DNA of 64,000 nucleotides from Nocardioides furvisabuli (GTDB lineage Bacteria > Actinomycetota > Actinomycetes > Propionibacteriales > Nocardioidaceae): NCBI RefSeq assembly GCF_021083185.1, contig NZ_JAIGQB010000004.1, forward strand, positions 310,001-374,000. The letters are read 5' to 3'. The notes beneath the pieces were generated by a model. That model was not told the origin of the DNA. It saw only the letters and a list, made by a program, of their open reading frames with translations, and did no database searches. Both the position numbers and the translations under genes were made by a program. Of this stretch, positions 22,129 to 30,125 are shown piece after piece (the stretch's first letter is position 1; every line of letters starts with the position of its first letter).

Positions 22129-23613
22129 TCAGCAGGGCAGGCCGACGCGCACCGTGGTGCCCACGCCGAGGTCGCTCTCGACGTGGATCTCGCCCCCGTG
22201 GGCCTCGATGATGGACCGCGCGATACGGAGTCCGCGGCCGGCGGTCGGGAGCCGCTCCCGCTCGGTGTCCTGCTCGACGAACAGGCCGCTGCCGAAGAGC
22301 ACCGCGCCGTCCCGGTCGGCCACACCGGCTCCGTCGTCGACCACCGACAGCGCGACGTGGCGCCCCCGGTCCGTGAGCGCCGCCTCGACCCGCACCTCGT
22401 CCTCGGCGGACGCGACGGCGTGGGCGAGGAGGTTGTCGATCGCGTGCCGCAGCTGCATCCCGTCGCCGACCACCGGCATCTCCTCGGGCAACCGTGCCAC
22501 CAGGTGTACGTCCTTGCCCGCCGCGTCGACCTCCGCTGCCGCCAAGGACTCCCGGAGGAGCGCCGCCAGGTCGATGCGGTAGCGATCGGCCGTGGGCGTC
22601 CCGGTGGTGGCGCGTGCGGCGTAGATGAGGTCGTTGACCAGCATCGCGAGACGTCGGGAGTTGCGGCGTACGGCCCCGAGGTGCTGGCGGACGTCGTCGC
22701 TCAGGCCGGGTGAGTCCTCGACCAGCTCGAGGTAGGCCAGCGCAGCGGTGAGGGGCGTACGCAGCTCGTGCGACACCGCCGCGACGAAGGACTCCTTGAC
22801 CTGCGTCGCGCGCACGAGGTCGGTGATGTCCGTGCAGGCCACGGCCGACCCCACGGTGGCCCCCGTCCGGTCGCGCACGGGCCGGGCCGTGACGGACAAC
22901 GCCCGCCGGTGACGCGGCTCCGCGCCGATCCACACGACCGCGTCCTCGAAGGGCTCGCCGGCCGCCGCCCGGGTCGACGGCATCTCCTCGGCCTCGAGGG
23001 GGCGGCTCTGGTCCTCGGTGAAGACCAGGCCGGTCTGGCCCGCAGCCCCGCCGTACCCGTCGGGAAACGCGATGGCCATCATCTCGCGCTGGCGACGATT
23101 GAGCGCCACGGTGTTGCCGACCGCGTCGAAGAGCAGCAGCCCCGCGTCCACCGCCTCGAAGACCGCCTCGGCCCTGATGCGTGTCTGCTCGATCTCCTCC
23201 TCCGCAGCGTCGAGGCGCTGCTCCAGGGCGTGACGCCCCGACAGGTCGACGACCTGGGCGATGATGTGGAGCGGCTGACCGTCGTCGTCGCGCAGCAGCG
23301 CGACCGACACGTCGCCGAGGACCGCGCTGCCGTCGGCGCGTAGGCAGCGCTTGACCATCCGGAACGACCCGACCTCGCCGATGAGCATCTCGCGCACCGA
23401 CTTCACGACCAGCTCGAGGTCGTCGGGGTGGGTCACGGCATGGAAGGTGAGGCTGGTGATCGCCTCGACGTCCTGGCCGAGCATCTCGCAGAGCGCGCGG
23501 TTGGCGGTCAGGAAGACCCCCTCGGTGGACAGCAGCGCCATGCCCACCGGCGAGTGCTCCATCGTCAGGCGCCAGAGGTCGCCCGAGTCGCGCACATCCG
23601 TCACGGACGCCAT
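22129..23613 (-). CDS. PAS-domain sensor histidine kinase (paralogue 2, altered ATPase)
   Basis: A 494-residue paralogue of the downstream kinase with PAS (about 10-130), a second PAS-like domain (about 145-265), and HisKA with His282 (AVSHELRTPLTAALAYLELV). The ATPase domain differs: the N box reads DNLLAHAVA, so the Mg-binding Asn is replaced by His, and the segment between G1 (DDGAGV) and G2 (GRGLRIARSIIEAHGG) is poorly conserved. It may have low or no kinase activity and act as a partner or modulator of paralogue 1. ATG 23613 follows GAGGAGGG. Confidence 0.88.
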   Translation of the reverse strand: MASVTDVRDSGDLWRLTMEHSPVGMALLSTEGVFLTANRALCEMLGQDVEAITSLTFHAVTHPDDLELVVKSVREMLIGEVGSFRMVKRCLRADGSAVLGDVSVALLRDDDGQPLHIIAQVVDLSGRHALEQRLDAAEEEIEQTRIRAEAVFEAVDAGLLLFDAVGNTVALNRRQREMMAIAFPDGYGGAAGQTGLVFTEDQSRPLEAEEMPSTRAAAGEPFEDAVVWIGAEPRHRRALSVTARPVRDRTGATVGSAVACTDITDLVRATQVKESFVAAVSHELRTPLTAALAYLELVEDSPGLSDDVRQHLGAVRRNSRRLAMLVNDLIYAARATTGTPTADRYRIDLAALLRESLAAAEVDAAGKDVHLVARLPEEMPVVGDGMQLRHAIDNLLAHAVASAEDEVRVEAALTDRGRHVALSVVDDGAGVADRDGAVLFGSGLFVEQDTERERLPTAGRGLRIARSIIEAHGGEIHVESDLGVGTTVRVGLPC

Positions 23614-23695
23614 CACGCCCTCCTCTCCCCGTGCAACGACGGTAAGCGGCCGGACGGCACCGCTGTTGTTCCTGCGGGAGAACTGCGTGAAATCT

Positions 23696-23734
23696 GACGA
23701 ACCGCCCCGCACGTGTCGTGGGGGGCGGTTCGTC
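23696..23734 (-). terminator. terminator after the DUF1416 operon
   Basis: A 13-bp inverted repeat (GACGAACCGCCCC / GGGGCGGTTCGTC) with a 13-nt loop that has internal CAC/GTG symmetry. It lies between the DUF1416 stop and the kinase start on the minus strand, ending the sulfurtransferase operon. Confidence 0.8.
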
Positions 23735-23747
23735 GTCGAGCTCGGGG

Positions 23748-24065
23748 TCAGGCGCTGACGAGCACCTGCACCTCGGCCACGGACCCGGTCGCCGCGACGA
23801 CGCGGGTGTCCACCGGCTGCGCCTTCGGTGCGAGGGTGCGCAGCGTCCACTCACCGTCACCGGCGAAGAAGCGGAAGTGCCCGGTGGCCGAGGTCGGGAC
23901 CTCGGCGGTGAACTCGCCGGAGCGGTCGAGCAGCCTCACGTACGCGCCTGCGACCGGCTCGCTCTCCTCACCGGCACCCGCACGCAGGACCTGGCCCTGG
24001 ATCACGGCCTCCCTGGCCACGTTGACGCCGTCGAGCGACAGCCCGCCCTCGGTCGCGCCGCACAT
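23748..24065 (-). CDS. DUF1416 family protein (SseC-like)
   Basis: A 105-residue protein starting MCGATEGGLSLDG, of the DUF1416 family that mycobacterial genomes call SseC and that nearly always follows a CysA/SseA-type thiosulfate sulfurtransferase. The sequence suggests a small carboxypeptidase-regulatory-like or transthyretin-like beta fold (VIQGQVLRAG, then VAGAYVRLLDRSGEF, then TGHFRFF). The N-terminal MCG could give a reactive Cys. Function is unknown, presumably accessory to sulfur transfer. It follows the rhodanese gene with a 1-nt gap, so the two are coupled. Confidence 0.85.
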   Translation of the reverse strand: MCGATEGGLSLDGVNVAREAVIQGQVLRAGAGEESEPVAGAYVRLLDRSGEFTAEVPTSATGHFRFFAGDGEWTLRTLAPKAQPVDTRVVAATGSVAEVQVLVSA

Positions 24066-24066
24066 C

Positions 24067-24915
24067 TCAGGCCTTCCCGGGCTCGTCGCCGAGGGCGACG
24101 GGGACGCCGACGAGGGAGCCGTACTCGGTCCACGAGCCGTCGTAGTTCTTCACGTTGTCGTGGCCGAGCAGCTCCTTGAGCACGAACCACGTGTGCGAGG
24201 AGCGCTCACCGATGCGGCACAGCGCGATCGTGTCCTTGGAGTCGTCGAGGCCGGCCGCGCCGTAGATCTCACGCAGCTCGTCGTCGGACTTGAAGGTGCC
24301 GTCGTCGTTGGCCGCCTTGCTCCACGGCACGTTGATCGACGTCGGGACGTGGCCGGCGCGCTGGGCCTGCTCCTGCGGGAGGTGGGCCGGGGCGAGGAGG
24401 CGTCCGGCGTACTCGTCGGGGCTGCGCACGTCGACCAGGTTCTGGGTGCCGATGGCCGCCACCGTCTCGTCGCGGAAGGCGCGGATGGAGTGGTCCTGCT
24501 CGGTGGCGGTGTACGACGTCTGCGCGCGGTCGGGCAGGTCGGCGGTCAGCTCGCGCGAGTCGAGCTCCCACTTCTTGCGGCCGCCGTCGAGGAGCTTGAC
24601 GGACCGGTGGCCGTAGAGCTTGAAGTACCAGTAGGCGTAGGCGGCGAACCAGTTGTTGTTGCCGCCGTAGAGCACGACGGTGTCGTTGTTGGACACACCG
24701 CGCTCGGACAGCAGCGCCTCGAACTGCTCCTTGCTGACGAAGTCGCGACGGACCTGGTCCTGGAGGTCGGTGGTCCAGTCGAGCTTGATGGCGCCACGGA
24801 TGTGGCCCTTGTCGTAGGCGGTGGTGTCCTCGTCGACCTCGACGAGGACGATGCCGTCAGTGTCGAGGTTGTCCTCGACCCACTGGGCGGTGACGAGCGA
24901 GTTCTCGCGGCTCAT
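24067..24915 (-). CDS. sseA: thiosulfate sulfurtransferase (tandem rhodanese)
   Basis: Transfers sulfane sulfur from thiosulfate (or 3-mercaptopyruvate) to thiol acceptors. The 282-residue protein has two rhodanese domains: an inactive N-terminal one (about 10-125) and a catalytic C-terminal one (about 155-275) with the active-site loop CRIGERSS. NLVDVRSPDEYAGR marks the start of domain two. CRIGER is the loop of actinobacterial CysA2-type enzymes. Its neighbours, DUF4395 upstream and DUF1416 downstream, and a Cys-containing leader peptide point to a sulfur-supply operon. Confidence 0.92.
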   Translation of the reverse strand: MSRENSLVTAQWVEDNLDTDGIVLVEVDEDTTAYDKGHIRGAIKLDWTTDLQDQVRRDFVSKEQFEALLSERGVSNNDTVVLYGGNNNWFAAYAYWYFKLYGHRSVKLLDGGRKKWELDSRELTADLPDRAQTSYTATEQDHSIRAFRDETVAAIGTQNLVDVRSPDEYAGRLLAPAHLPQEQAQRAGHVPTSINVPWSKAANDDGTFKSDDELREIYGAAGLDDSKDTIALCRIGERSSHTWFVLKELLGHDNVKNYDGSWTEYGSLVGVPVALGDEPGKA

Positions 24916-24949
24916 GGTGGTGTGCTCCTTGTGGTGGAAGTTCGGGCGA

Positions 24950-25426
24950 TCAGGCGGTGGCGATGAAGCGGCGGACGAGCAGGTAGACCTCGCATCCCAG
25001 GCAGAAGGCGAAGAGGGCGTTGAGCAGGGCGGCGACCAGCGCGAGGCCGACCGCGACCTGCCCGAGCACCGTCGCGCCCGCCAGGAGCGCGACCAGGCCG
25101 ACGAGGGCGAAGGCCAGGCCGACGGCCTGGGCGAAGCGCGGGGGCTCCGGCGCCTCCCACTCGGTGGGCGGGGCCAGCCGTGGACGAACGAGGGTGCGGA
25201 ACAGCCACGCGTGCGGCGTGGCCTGCACCCCGCGAACCGCGCCGACGGCGAACAGCGCGGCCTGGACCGCGAGCAGGACGACGTTCACGGGCGACGGCAG
25301 CAGCAGCACCGCCACCAGCACGACGGCGGTCAGGGCCGCCGCGAGCTGGGGGCTGCGCGGGTCGATGGCGCCGTCCGGACGACCGGTGACGGTCGTGGTG
25401 GAGCGGGGCGTGGCGGTGGTGGACAT
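24950..25426 (-). CDS. DUF4395 family membrane protein
   Basis: A 158-residue protein starting at ATG 25426, with four hydrophobic segments (about residues 28-45, 47-62, 96-112 and 114-135) and a C-terminal FCLGCEVYLL motif with two Cys. This is typical of DUF4395 proteins beside thioredoxin- and rhodanese-type genes in actinobacteria. A role in membrane transport of a sulfur or redox species is inferred from context only. It is the first structural gene of the operon and is preceded by a leader peptide and hairpin. Confidence 0.85.
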   Translation of the reverse strand: MSTTATPRSTTTVTGRPDGAIDPRSPQLAAALTAVVLVAVLLLPSPVNVVLLAVQAALFAVGAVRGVQATPHAWLFRTLVRPRLAPPTEWEAPEPPRFAQAVGLAFALVGLVALLAGATVLGQVAVGLALVAALLNALFAFCLGCEVYLLVRRFIATA

Positions 25427-25465
25427 GTCTCTCCCGGGGGTGGTCGGCGCGGCACGAGGCCAGGC

Positions 25466-25485
25466 GCGCTGGGGGAACCCAGCGC
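25466..25485 (-). promoter_or_regulatory. hairpin between leader peptide and DUF4395 gene
   Basis: GCGCTGGG-GGAA-CCCAGCGC is a perfect 8-bp stem with a 4-nt loop, 64 nt downstream of the leader-peptide stop and 40 nt before the DUF4395 start. It could be the attenuating element or could sequester the initiation region. Seen directly; the role is inferred. Confidence 0.45.
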
Positions 25486-25548
25486 CGAGTCCCACCGGAG
25501 CAGGCCTCCCGGACGGGAGACGACTGCGCTCAGGTCAACGGCGGGACG

Positions 25549-25614
25549 TCACGACATTCGACACAGCGCCGAGCGCACGCGGCAGTGGTCCACTGCGCGG
25601 CGCTTGGTGAGCAT
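25549..25614 (-). CDS. cysteine-type leader peptide (uORF)
   Basis: A 21-codon reading frame starting MLTKRRAVDHCRV and ending SALCRMS. It matches the short actinobacterial putative leader peptides (pattern L-T-x-R-R-x-V-D-x-C-R-V-x-S-A-L-C-R) found upstream of sulfur-metabolism genes, where ribosome stalling at Cys codons is thought to control downstream expression. In-frame ATGs at 25626 and 25674 are alternative starts. It lies 122 nt upstream of the DUF4395-rhodanese-DUF1416 operon on the same strand, with a hairpin in between. Confidence 0.72.
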   Translation of the reverse strand: MLTKRRAVDHCRVRSALCRMS

Positions 25615-25703
25615 GGTCGACGACATGGCCACGACAGTAGGCCGTTCTCGACGGGTCCCGAACGTTGGTCTCATGATGTGGTCCTTGTATCCATATCGTG
25701 AGA

Positions 25704-26168
25704 TCAGACCCGCGCCAGAGCGCTCAGCACCTGGTCGCGCGACGGGGCGCCCGTGGCGCGGGTGACCTCGGTGCCGGTGGCATCGAGCACCACCGTCGTG
25801 GGCGTTCGGAGGATCCCGAGGGCGCGCGTGGCGTCCAGGTGGTGCTCGGCGTCGACCTCGACGTGGCGTACGCCCTCGACCAGGTCGGTGACCTCGGACA
25901 GCACCCGCCGCGTGGCTCGGCAGGGAGCGCAGAAGGCGCTGGAGAACTGCAGCAGGGTGGCACGCTCACCCAGCTGCTCGCCCATCGCCGCGACGAGCTC
26001 TGCGCCCGGAGCTCTCGTGACAGGACGTCGTCCTTCCTCGACCAACGGTGGGTCCGGCTGGCGTACGACGTGCGTGCCGCGGAAGCGGCCGTCGGTCGCG
26101 AGCCGCCAGAGGCCGACGACCAGGGCGAGCGCGACGGCGCCCACCGCGATCCATGCTCCCGTGCTCAT
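25704..26168 (-). CDS. membrane-anchored thioredoxin-like protein
   Basis: A 154-residue protein with an N-terminal membrane helix (about 4-24) and a thioredoxin fold carrying the redox motif FSSAFCAPCRATRRV (CAPC instead of CGPC). The cis-Pro loop LRTPTTVVLD follows. It corresponds to the ThiX-type thioredoxin next to cysA2/sseC2 in mycobacteria (from memory). It lies upstream of the sulfur operon on the same strand, separated by the leader-peptide region, and may reduce persulfide or disulfide intermediates. Confidence 0.87.
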   Translation of the reverse strand: MSTGAWIAVGAVALALVVGLWRLATDGRFRGTHVVRQPDPPLVEEGRRPVTRAPGAELVAAMGEQLGERATLLQFSSAFCAPCRATRRVLSEVTDLVEGVRHVEVDAEHHLDATRALGILRTPTTVVLDATGTEVTRATGAPSRDQVLSALARV

Positions 26169-26210
26169 GACGGTCCCAACGCCGCGTGGTGCCTCGCGTG
26201 TTCCCGAGCC

Positions 26211-26495
26211 TCAGGACCGATCGCGCGCCCGCGCCAGACGGGATCGCAGTCGCTGGTTCTCCTCCTCGAGCTCCAGGACGGCCGCGATGCCCGCGAGGTT
26301 GAGCCCCGCGGCGAGCAGGTCGCGGATGCGGTGCAGCCGCTCGATGTCCTCGGCGCTGTAGAGGCGCGTGCCGCCGGACGTGCGGTCCGGGGCGAGAAGC
26401 CCACGACGCTCGTAGACCCGGAGGTTCTGCACCTGCATCGAGGTCATCTCGGCCGCGACCGAGATCGCGAAGACCCCTGCCTCCCGTGCCGCCAC
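26211..26495 (-). CDS. MerR-family regulator (HspR-like)
   Basis: A 94-residue protein starting at GTG 26495, 6 nt after GGAGGAG. It has an N-terminal MerR winged helix: VFAISVAAEMTSMQVQNLRV, then YERRGLLAPDRTSGGTRLYS, then EDIERLHRIRDLLAAGLNL. A Glu/Arg-rich dimerisation helix follows. This is the HspR type, which represses heat-shock genes. It is divergent from an hsp20 gene with a 141-nt intergenic region that contains inverted repeats, so it very likely controls that gene. There is no metal-sensing Cys tail. Confidence 0.87.
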   Translation of the reverse strand: MAAREAGVFAISVAAEMTSMQVQNLRVYERRGLLAPDRTSGGTRLYSAEDIERLHRIRDLLAAGLNLAGIAAVLELEEENQRLRSRLARARDRS

Positions 26496-26529
26496 CGTCG
26501 ACTCCTCCCAACTTTCTCGCTTGGAGGTC

Positions 26530-26558
26530 TTGATTCTGCCTGATCTCTGGAATATAAG
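26530..26558 (+). promoter_or_regulatory. hsp20 promoter with nearby inverted repeats
   Basis: TTGATT (26530-26535) and TATAAG (26553-26558) are spaced by 17 nt. Inverted arms CTGATCT (26540-26546) and AGATCAG (26579-26585), plus CTATA (26563-26567) and TATAG (26576-26580), overlap and follow the promoter and are candidate operators for the divergent MerR protein. Confidence 0.55.
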
Positions 26559-26636
26559 AAACCTATACCGTGTGTTATAGATCAGAGGCACTCACGCAGG
26601 GCCTCGACCGATCCCAGAACCAGGAGGAAGACCGCC

Positions 26637-27065
26637 ATGCTGATCCGCAACGCCGACCCGTTCCGTGAGTTCGACCGGCTCACCCAGCAGCTCATGGGCA
26701 CCACCAACCGACCCGTCGTCATGCCGATGGACGCATGGCGCGAGGGCGACCGCTTCGTCCTCGAGTTCGACCTGCCCGGGGTCAGCCCCGACTCGGTCGA
26801 CCTCGACGTGGAGCGCAACGTCCTGACCATCCGCGCCGAGCGCGTGGCGCAGAACAACGGTGACTGGCAGATGCTCGCCTCCGAGCGGCCACGGGGTGCG
26901 TTCAGCCGCCAGCTCGTGCTCGGCGACAACCTCGACCTCGACCACATCGACGCGTCCTACAGCGACGGCGTGCTCCGGCTCGTCGTACCGGTCGCGGAGA
27001 AGGCGAAGCCGCGCAAGATCGAGCTCCGCACCGACGGCGACTCGCGCCAGGCGATCGAGGCCTGA
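26637..27065 (+). CDS. hsp20: Hsp20/alpha-crystallin small heat-shock protein
   Basis: An ATP-independent holdase chaperone of 142 residues. The alpha-crystallin domain runs from about residue 30 to 125 ([30 protein letters not shown] start and [15 protein letters not shown]). The C-terminus keeps the domain's last strand but lacks a clear IxI motif. A good AGGAGG ribosome site precedes ATG 26637. It is divergent from the HspR-like regulator. Confidence 0.93.
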   Translation: MLIRNADPFREFDRLTQQLMGTTNRPVVMPMDAWREGDRFVLEFDLPGVSPDSVDLDVERNVLTIRAERVAQNNGDWQMLASERPRGAFSRQLVLGDNLDLDHIDASYSDGVLRLVVPVAEKAKPRKIELRTDGDSRQAIEA

Positions 27066-27086
27066 GCCCTCGCGGGGGGAGGGCGA

Positions 27087-27119
27087 ACGGGCCTCGGGAA
27101 CACGCTTCCCGGGGCCCGT
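27087..27119. terminator. bidirectional terminator between hsp20 and moaD-like gene
   Basis: A 14-bp near-perfect inverted repeat (ACGGGCCTCGGGAA / TTCCCGGGGCCCGT, one wobble pair) with a 5-nt loop lies between two convergent genes and can end both transcripts. Confidence 0.82.
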
Positions 27120-27142
27120 CGTCATGCGAGCGGTCGAACGGC

Positions 27143-27439
27143 TCAGCCGCCTGCGAAGGGGGGCAGCAGCTCGACCACCGAGCCGGGCGGCACGACCACG
27201 GTCGCGGGGTCCTGGGACCGCACCGGCCGGTCCCCGACGAGCACCGAGCAGACGCCCACGGTGCGAGCCATCCGGTCGCCGGGGTGCCGCTCGAGCACCC
27301 GGCGCACCAGCTCGGCGAGGGCGAGCGCTCCGTCGACCTCGAAGGTGTCCTCGGCGGTCCCCGCGGCCGCCCGTGCCCCCGCCCAGTAGCGCACCGTCAC
27401 CGTCTCAGGTCCCTGGACTCGCCCGTCAGCGTCGCTCAT
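27143..27439 (-). CDS. MoaD/ThiS family sulfur-carrier protein
   Basis: A 98-residue ubiquitin-like protein ending in the diagnostic Gly-Gly (PPFAGG), whose C-terminus is thiocarboxylated for sulfur transfer in molybdopterin, thiamine or cysteine synthesis. [15 protein letters not shown] and [14 protein letters not shown] are typical of the MoaD branch. No moa or thi gene is adjacent. It is divergent from glnR, with the starts about 43 nt apart. Confidence 0.87.
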   Translation of the reverse strand: MSDADGRVQGPETVTVRYWAGARAAAGTAEDTFEVDGALALAELVRRVLERHPGDRMARTVGVCSVLVGDRPVRSQDPATVVVPPGSVVELLPPFAGG

Positions 27440-27482
27440 GCGGGATATCCTTGCTCATCCCGGCACGAGGAGGGCCCCCGCC

Positions 27483-28214
27483 ATGAGCACACTGCTGCTG
27501 CTCACGAGCGCGCTCCAGCCGTCGGCCGAGGTGCTGCCCGGCCTGGCCCTGCTGGCGCACACGGTGAAGATCGTGCCCGCACAGGGCAGTGCGCTGCTCG
27601 ACGCGCCGGACGCCGACCTGGTGCTCGTCGACGGCCGCCAGGACCTGGCCGCGGCTCGCGACCTGTGCCGCCTGATCCGCACCACCGGCGCCGACGCACC
27701 GGTCCTGCTCGTCGTCACCGAGGGCGGTCTCGCTGTCGTCGCCCACGACTGGGGCATGGACGACGTGGTGCTCCACACCTGCGGCCCGGCCGAGCTCGAC
27801 GCCCGGATCCGCCTGGCCATCGGCCGCGCCGGGGCGGCGTCGCCCGACGACCCCAGCGCCCACGTGATCCACCGCGGGGAGGTCGTCGTGGACGACGCCA
27901 CCTACACCGCCCGCATCGGCGGCCGCCCGCTCGACCTCACCTACAAGGAGTTCGAGCTCCTCAAGTACCTCGCCCAGCATCCCGGCCGCGTCTTCAGCCG
28001 CGAGCAGCTGCTGCAGGAGGTCTGGGGCTACGACTACTTCGGCGGCACCCGCACCGTCGACGTCCACGTGCGCCGCCTGCGCGCCAAGCTCGGCACCGAG
28101 CACGAGCACCACATCGGCACGGTCCGCAACGTCGGCTACCGCTTCGTCGTCCCCTCCCGCGACAAGGACACCGAGGAGCAGCCCCGCTCCTCGCGCTCGA
28201 CCTCCGACGCCTGA
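27483..28214 (+). CDS. glnR: GlnR-like OmpR-family nitrogen regulator
   Basis: A 243-residue orphan response regulator. The receiver domain starts [19 protein letters not shown], a GlnR hallmark, and includes [17 protein letters not shown] around the phospho-site-like Asp. The winged helix (about 140-232) has [37 protein letters not shown] and NVGYRFV. In actinobacteria GlnR controls glnA, amtB and other nitrogen genes, generally without a cognate kinase. ATG 27483 is preferred because GAGGAGG lies just before it. The glnR-mshD order also occurs in mycobacteria. Confidence 0.9.
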   Translation: MSTLLLLTSALQPSAEVLPGLALLAHTVKIVPAQGSALLDAPDADLVLVDGRQDLAAARDLCRLIRTTGADAPVLLVVTEGGLAVVAHDWGMDDVVLHTCGPAELDARIRLAIGRAGAASPDDPSAHVIHRGEVVVDDATYTARIGGRPLDLTYKEFELLKYLAQHPGRVFSREQLLQEVWGYDYFGGTRTVDVHVRRLRAKLGTEHEHHIGTVRNVGYRFVVPSRDKDTEEQPRSSRSTSDA

Positions 28215-28247
28215 GCCGGTCTCCGGGGCGGGGCTAGGGTTCGGGGC

Positions 28248-29060
28248 GTGGACGAGGTCGCCGAAGTCATCCGGATCGCCGAGGCGGCAGGTGCCGCCGA
28301 CGGTGCATCACCGCTCGACGAGGCGGCCCGGATGGCGCTCACCGACGGCACCGCGGCCGTGATGGTCCGCGACGGAGGCTTCGCGCTGGTCCACGACGGC
28401 GACCTGAGCCTGGCGGTGCACCCCGACCACCGCAGGCGCGGCGTCGCGACCGCGCTGCTGCAGGAGACGGCGTACGCCGACGCGCGCACGGCCTGGTCCC
28501 ACGGCAACCACCCGGCCGCGGCCCGGCTCGCGGCGGGGCACGGCTGGGAGCGGGTGCGGGACCTGTGGGTCATGCGCCGCGACGCGCACCTCGGACTTCT
28601 CCCGCTGGAGCCGCCGTCGGGGGTCACGATCCGCGCCTACCGCGACGCCGACGCGGAGGCGGTCGTGGCGGTCAACGCCACCGCGTTCGCGCAGCACCCG
28701 GAGCAGGGCGCCATGGACGCCGACAACCTGGCCCGGCGGATGGCCGAGCCGTGGTTCGACCCGGCCGGACTGCTCATCGCCGAGGACGCGTCGGGCGTGC
28801 TGGGCTTCCACTGGACCAAGCAGCACGACGCGCGGCTCGGCGAGGTCTACGTCGTGGGCGTCGCGCCGGCGGCCCAGGGTCGCGGGCTCGGCCGCGTGCT
28901 GACCCTCGCCGGGCTGCACCACCTCGCCGGTCTCGGTGTGGACGAGGTGCTGCTCTACGTCGAGTCGGACAACGCGCCGGCCGTCAGCGTCTACTCACGC
29001 CTCGGCTTCACCCACGCGGACGTCGACACCCACGTGCAGTACACCCGCACCGACCGCTGA
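28248..29060 (+). CDS. mshD: mycothiol synthase
   Basis: Final step of mycothiol synthesis: acetylates Cys-GlcN-Ins. The 270-residue protein has two GNAT domains. The C-terminal one (about 125-270) carries the acetyl-CoA loop VAPAAQGRGLGRVLTLAGL and the end LYVESDNAPAVSVYSRLGF. WTKQH is typical of MshD. It starts at GTG 28248. Slightly short compared with ~290-320 residues in relatives. It implies mycothiol as the organism's low-molecular-weight thiol. Confidence 0.9.
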   Translation: MDEVAEVIRIAEAAGAADGASPLDEAARMALTDGTAAVMVRDGGFALVHDGDLSLAVHPDHRRRGVATALLQETAYADARTAWSHGNHPAAARLAAGHGWERVRDLWVMRRDAHLGLLPLEPPSGVTIRAYRDADAEAVVAVNATAFAQHPEQGAMDADNLARRMAEPWFDPAGLLIAEDASGVLGFHWTKQHDARLGEVYVVGVAPAAQGRGLGRVLTLAGLHHLAGLGVDEVLLYVESDNAPAVSVYSRLGFTHADVDTHVQYTRTDR

Positions 29061-30008
29061 CTAGCGCAGCGGGCGCACGTGCAGCCCGACCTCGGGGTCG
29101 ACGACGACCTCCTGGGCGGCGGGCATCTCGTCGACGGTGAGGGTCGCGTCGACCGGGACGTTGCGCTTCACGAGCGCGAGCGCGATCGGGCCGAGCTCGT
29201 GGTGTCGGGCGCTCGAGCCGACGAACCCGATGTCGCGGCCCTCGTACGACACCGGCGACCCCGCAGCGGGGAGGCGGTTCTCCGACCCGTCGAGGTGGAG
29301 CAGCGCCAGCCGTCGCGGCGGCCGGCCGAGGGTGTGCACGCGCGCGACCGTCTCCTGCCCGCGGTAGCACCCCTTCTCGAGGTGCACCGCCGGACCGATC
29401 CAGCCGACCTCGTTGGGGATCGTGCGGTGGTCGGTGTCGATGCCCAGGCGCGGCTCGCCGCGCTCGATCCGCAGCGCCTCGAAGGCCCACAGGCCAGCGG
29501 CGGGCTCGGCAGCGTCGGCGTACGCCGCCATGCGCTCGCGCGGGACGAGGTCGTAGCGTCCGCCCGTCCGTGACGGAGCCTCACCCGGGCGCCACATGAC
29601 GGCCAGGTCGTCGACCAGCGCGATCTCGACACGGGTCATGAACTTCATCCGCTCCAGCCACTCCACCAGGGCGGCTCCGGCGCCGGGCTCGGTGTGGGCG
29701 GTGAAGGACTCACCGTCGTCGACGCCGGCGAAGGCGTGCTCGACGTGCCCCTGCGGGCTGAGCACCAGGGCCTGGGTCCACACGCCGGGCGCGAGGCCCT
29801 CGAAGTACTGGGTGGTGAGGCTGTGCAGCCAGCTCAGGCGGTCCGGACCGGAGATCCGCAGGACGTCGCGGTGCGACAGGTCCACGAATCCCTCGCCACG
29901 GGCCAGGCTGCGCTGCTCGGTGTTGAAGGAGCCGTAGTGCGCGGCGACCGGAGCGTCGATGCCGTCACCGGCGACGGCTCCGGGAAGGGCGAGGAAGGGG
30001 CTGGCCAT
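29061..30008 (-). CDS. ygfZ: folate-binding YgfZ/GcvT-like protein
   Basis: A 315-residue tetrahydrofolate-binding protein that helps Fe-S cluster enzymes mature or be repaired. The signature KGCYRGQET is present at about residue 215. RISGPDRLSWLHSLTTQ near residue 50 matches the GcvT-like fold. It is convergent with mshD, sharing no gap, and its upstream region holds the head-to-head repeat that extends into the fur-like gene. Confidence 0.92.
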   Translation of the reverse strand: MASPFLALPGAVAGDGIDAPVAAHYGSFNTEQRSLARGEGFVDLSHRDVLRISGPDRLSWLHSLTTQYFEGLAPGVWTQALVLSPQGHVEHAFAGVDDGESFTAHTEPGAGAALVEWLERMKFMTRVEIALVDDLAVMWRPGEAPSRTGGRYDLVPRERMAAYADAAEPAAGLWAFEALRIERGEPRLGIDTDHRTIPNEVGWIGPAVHLEKGCYRGQETVARVHTLGRPPRRLALLHLDGSENRLPAAGSPVSYEGRDIGFVGSSARHHELGPIALALVKRNVPVDATLTVDEMPAAQEVVVDPEVGLHVRPLR

Positions 30009-30041
30009 GCCTCGAGTCTAGGTCGCGGCCCCGCGCTTGCC

Positions 30042-30125
30042 GGTTTCCCCGGCCACCCGGGGAAACTGGAGCTTCACCCCCGAAGTCTCGCACTGGAGGC
30101 TTCAGTTTCCCCGGGTGCCCGGGGA
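30042..30125. repeat. palindromic intergenic repeat, head-to-head double copy B
   Basis: Two units of the repeat seen at 2985-3037 face each other: 30042-30086 in reverse and 30079-30125 forward, sharing CCCCCGAAGT. Each ends in a CCCCGGG-CCCGGGG hairpin preceded by the CTCCAGTTTCC or CTTCAGTTTCC segment. The right half lies inside the coding sequence of the Fur-family gene and supplies its last residues and stop codon. Confidence 0.75.
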
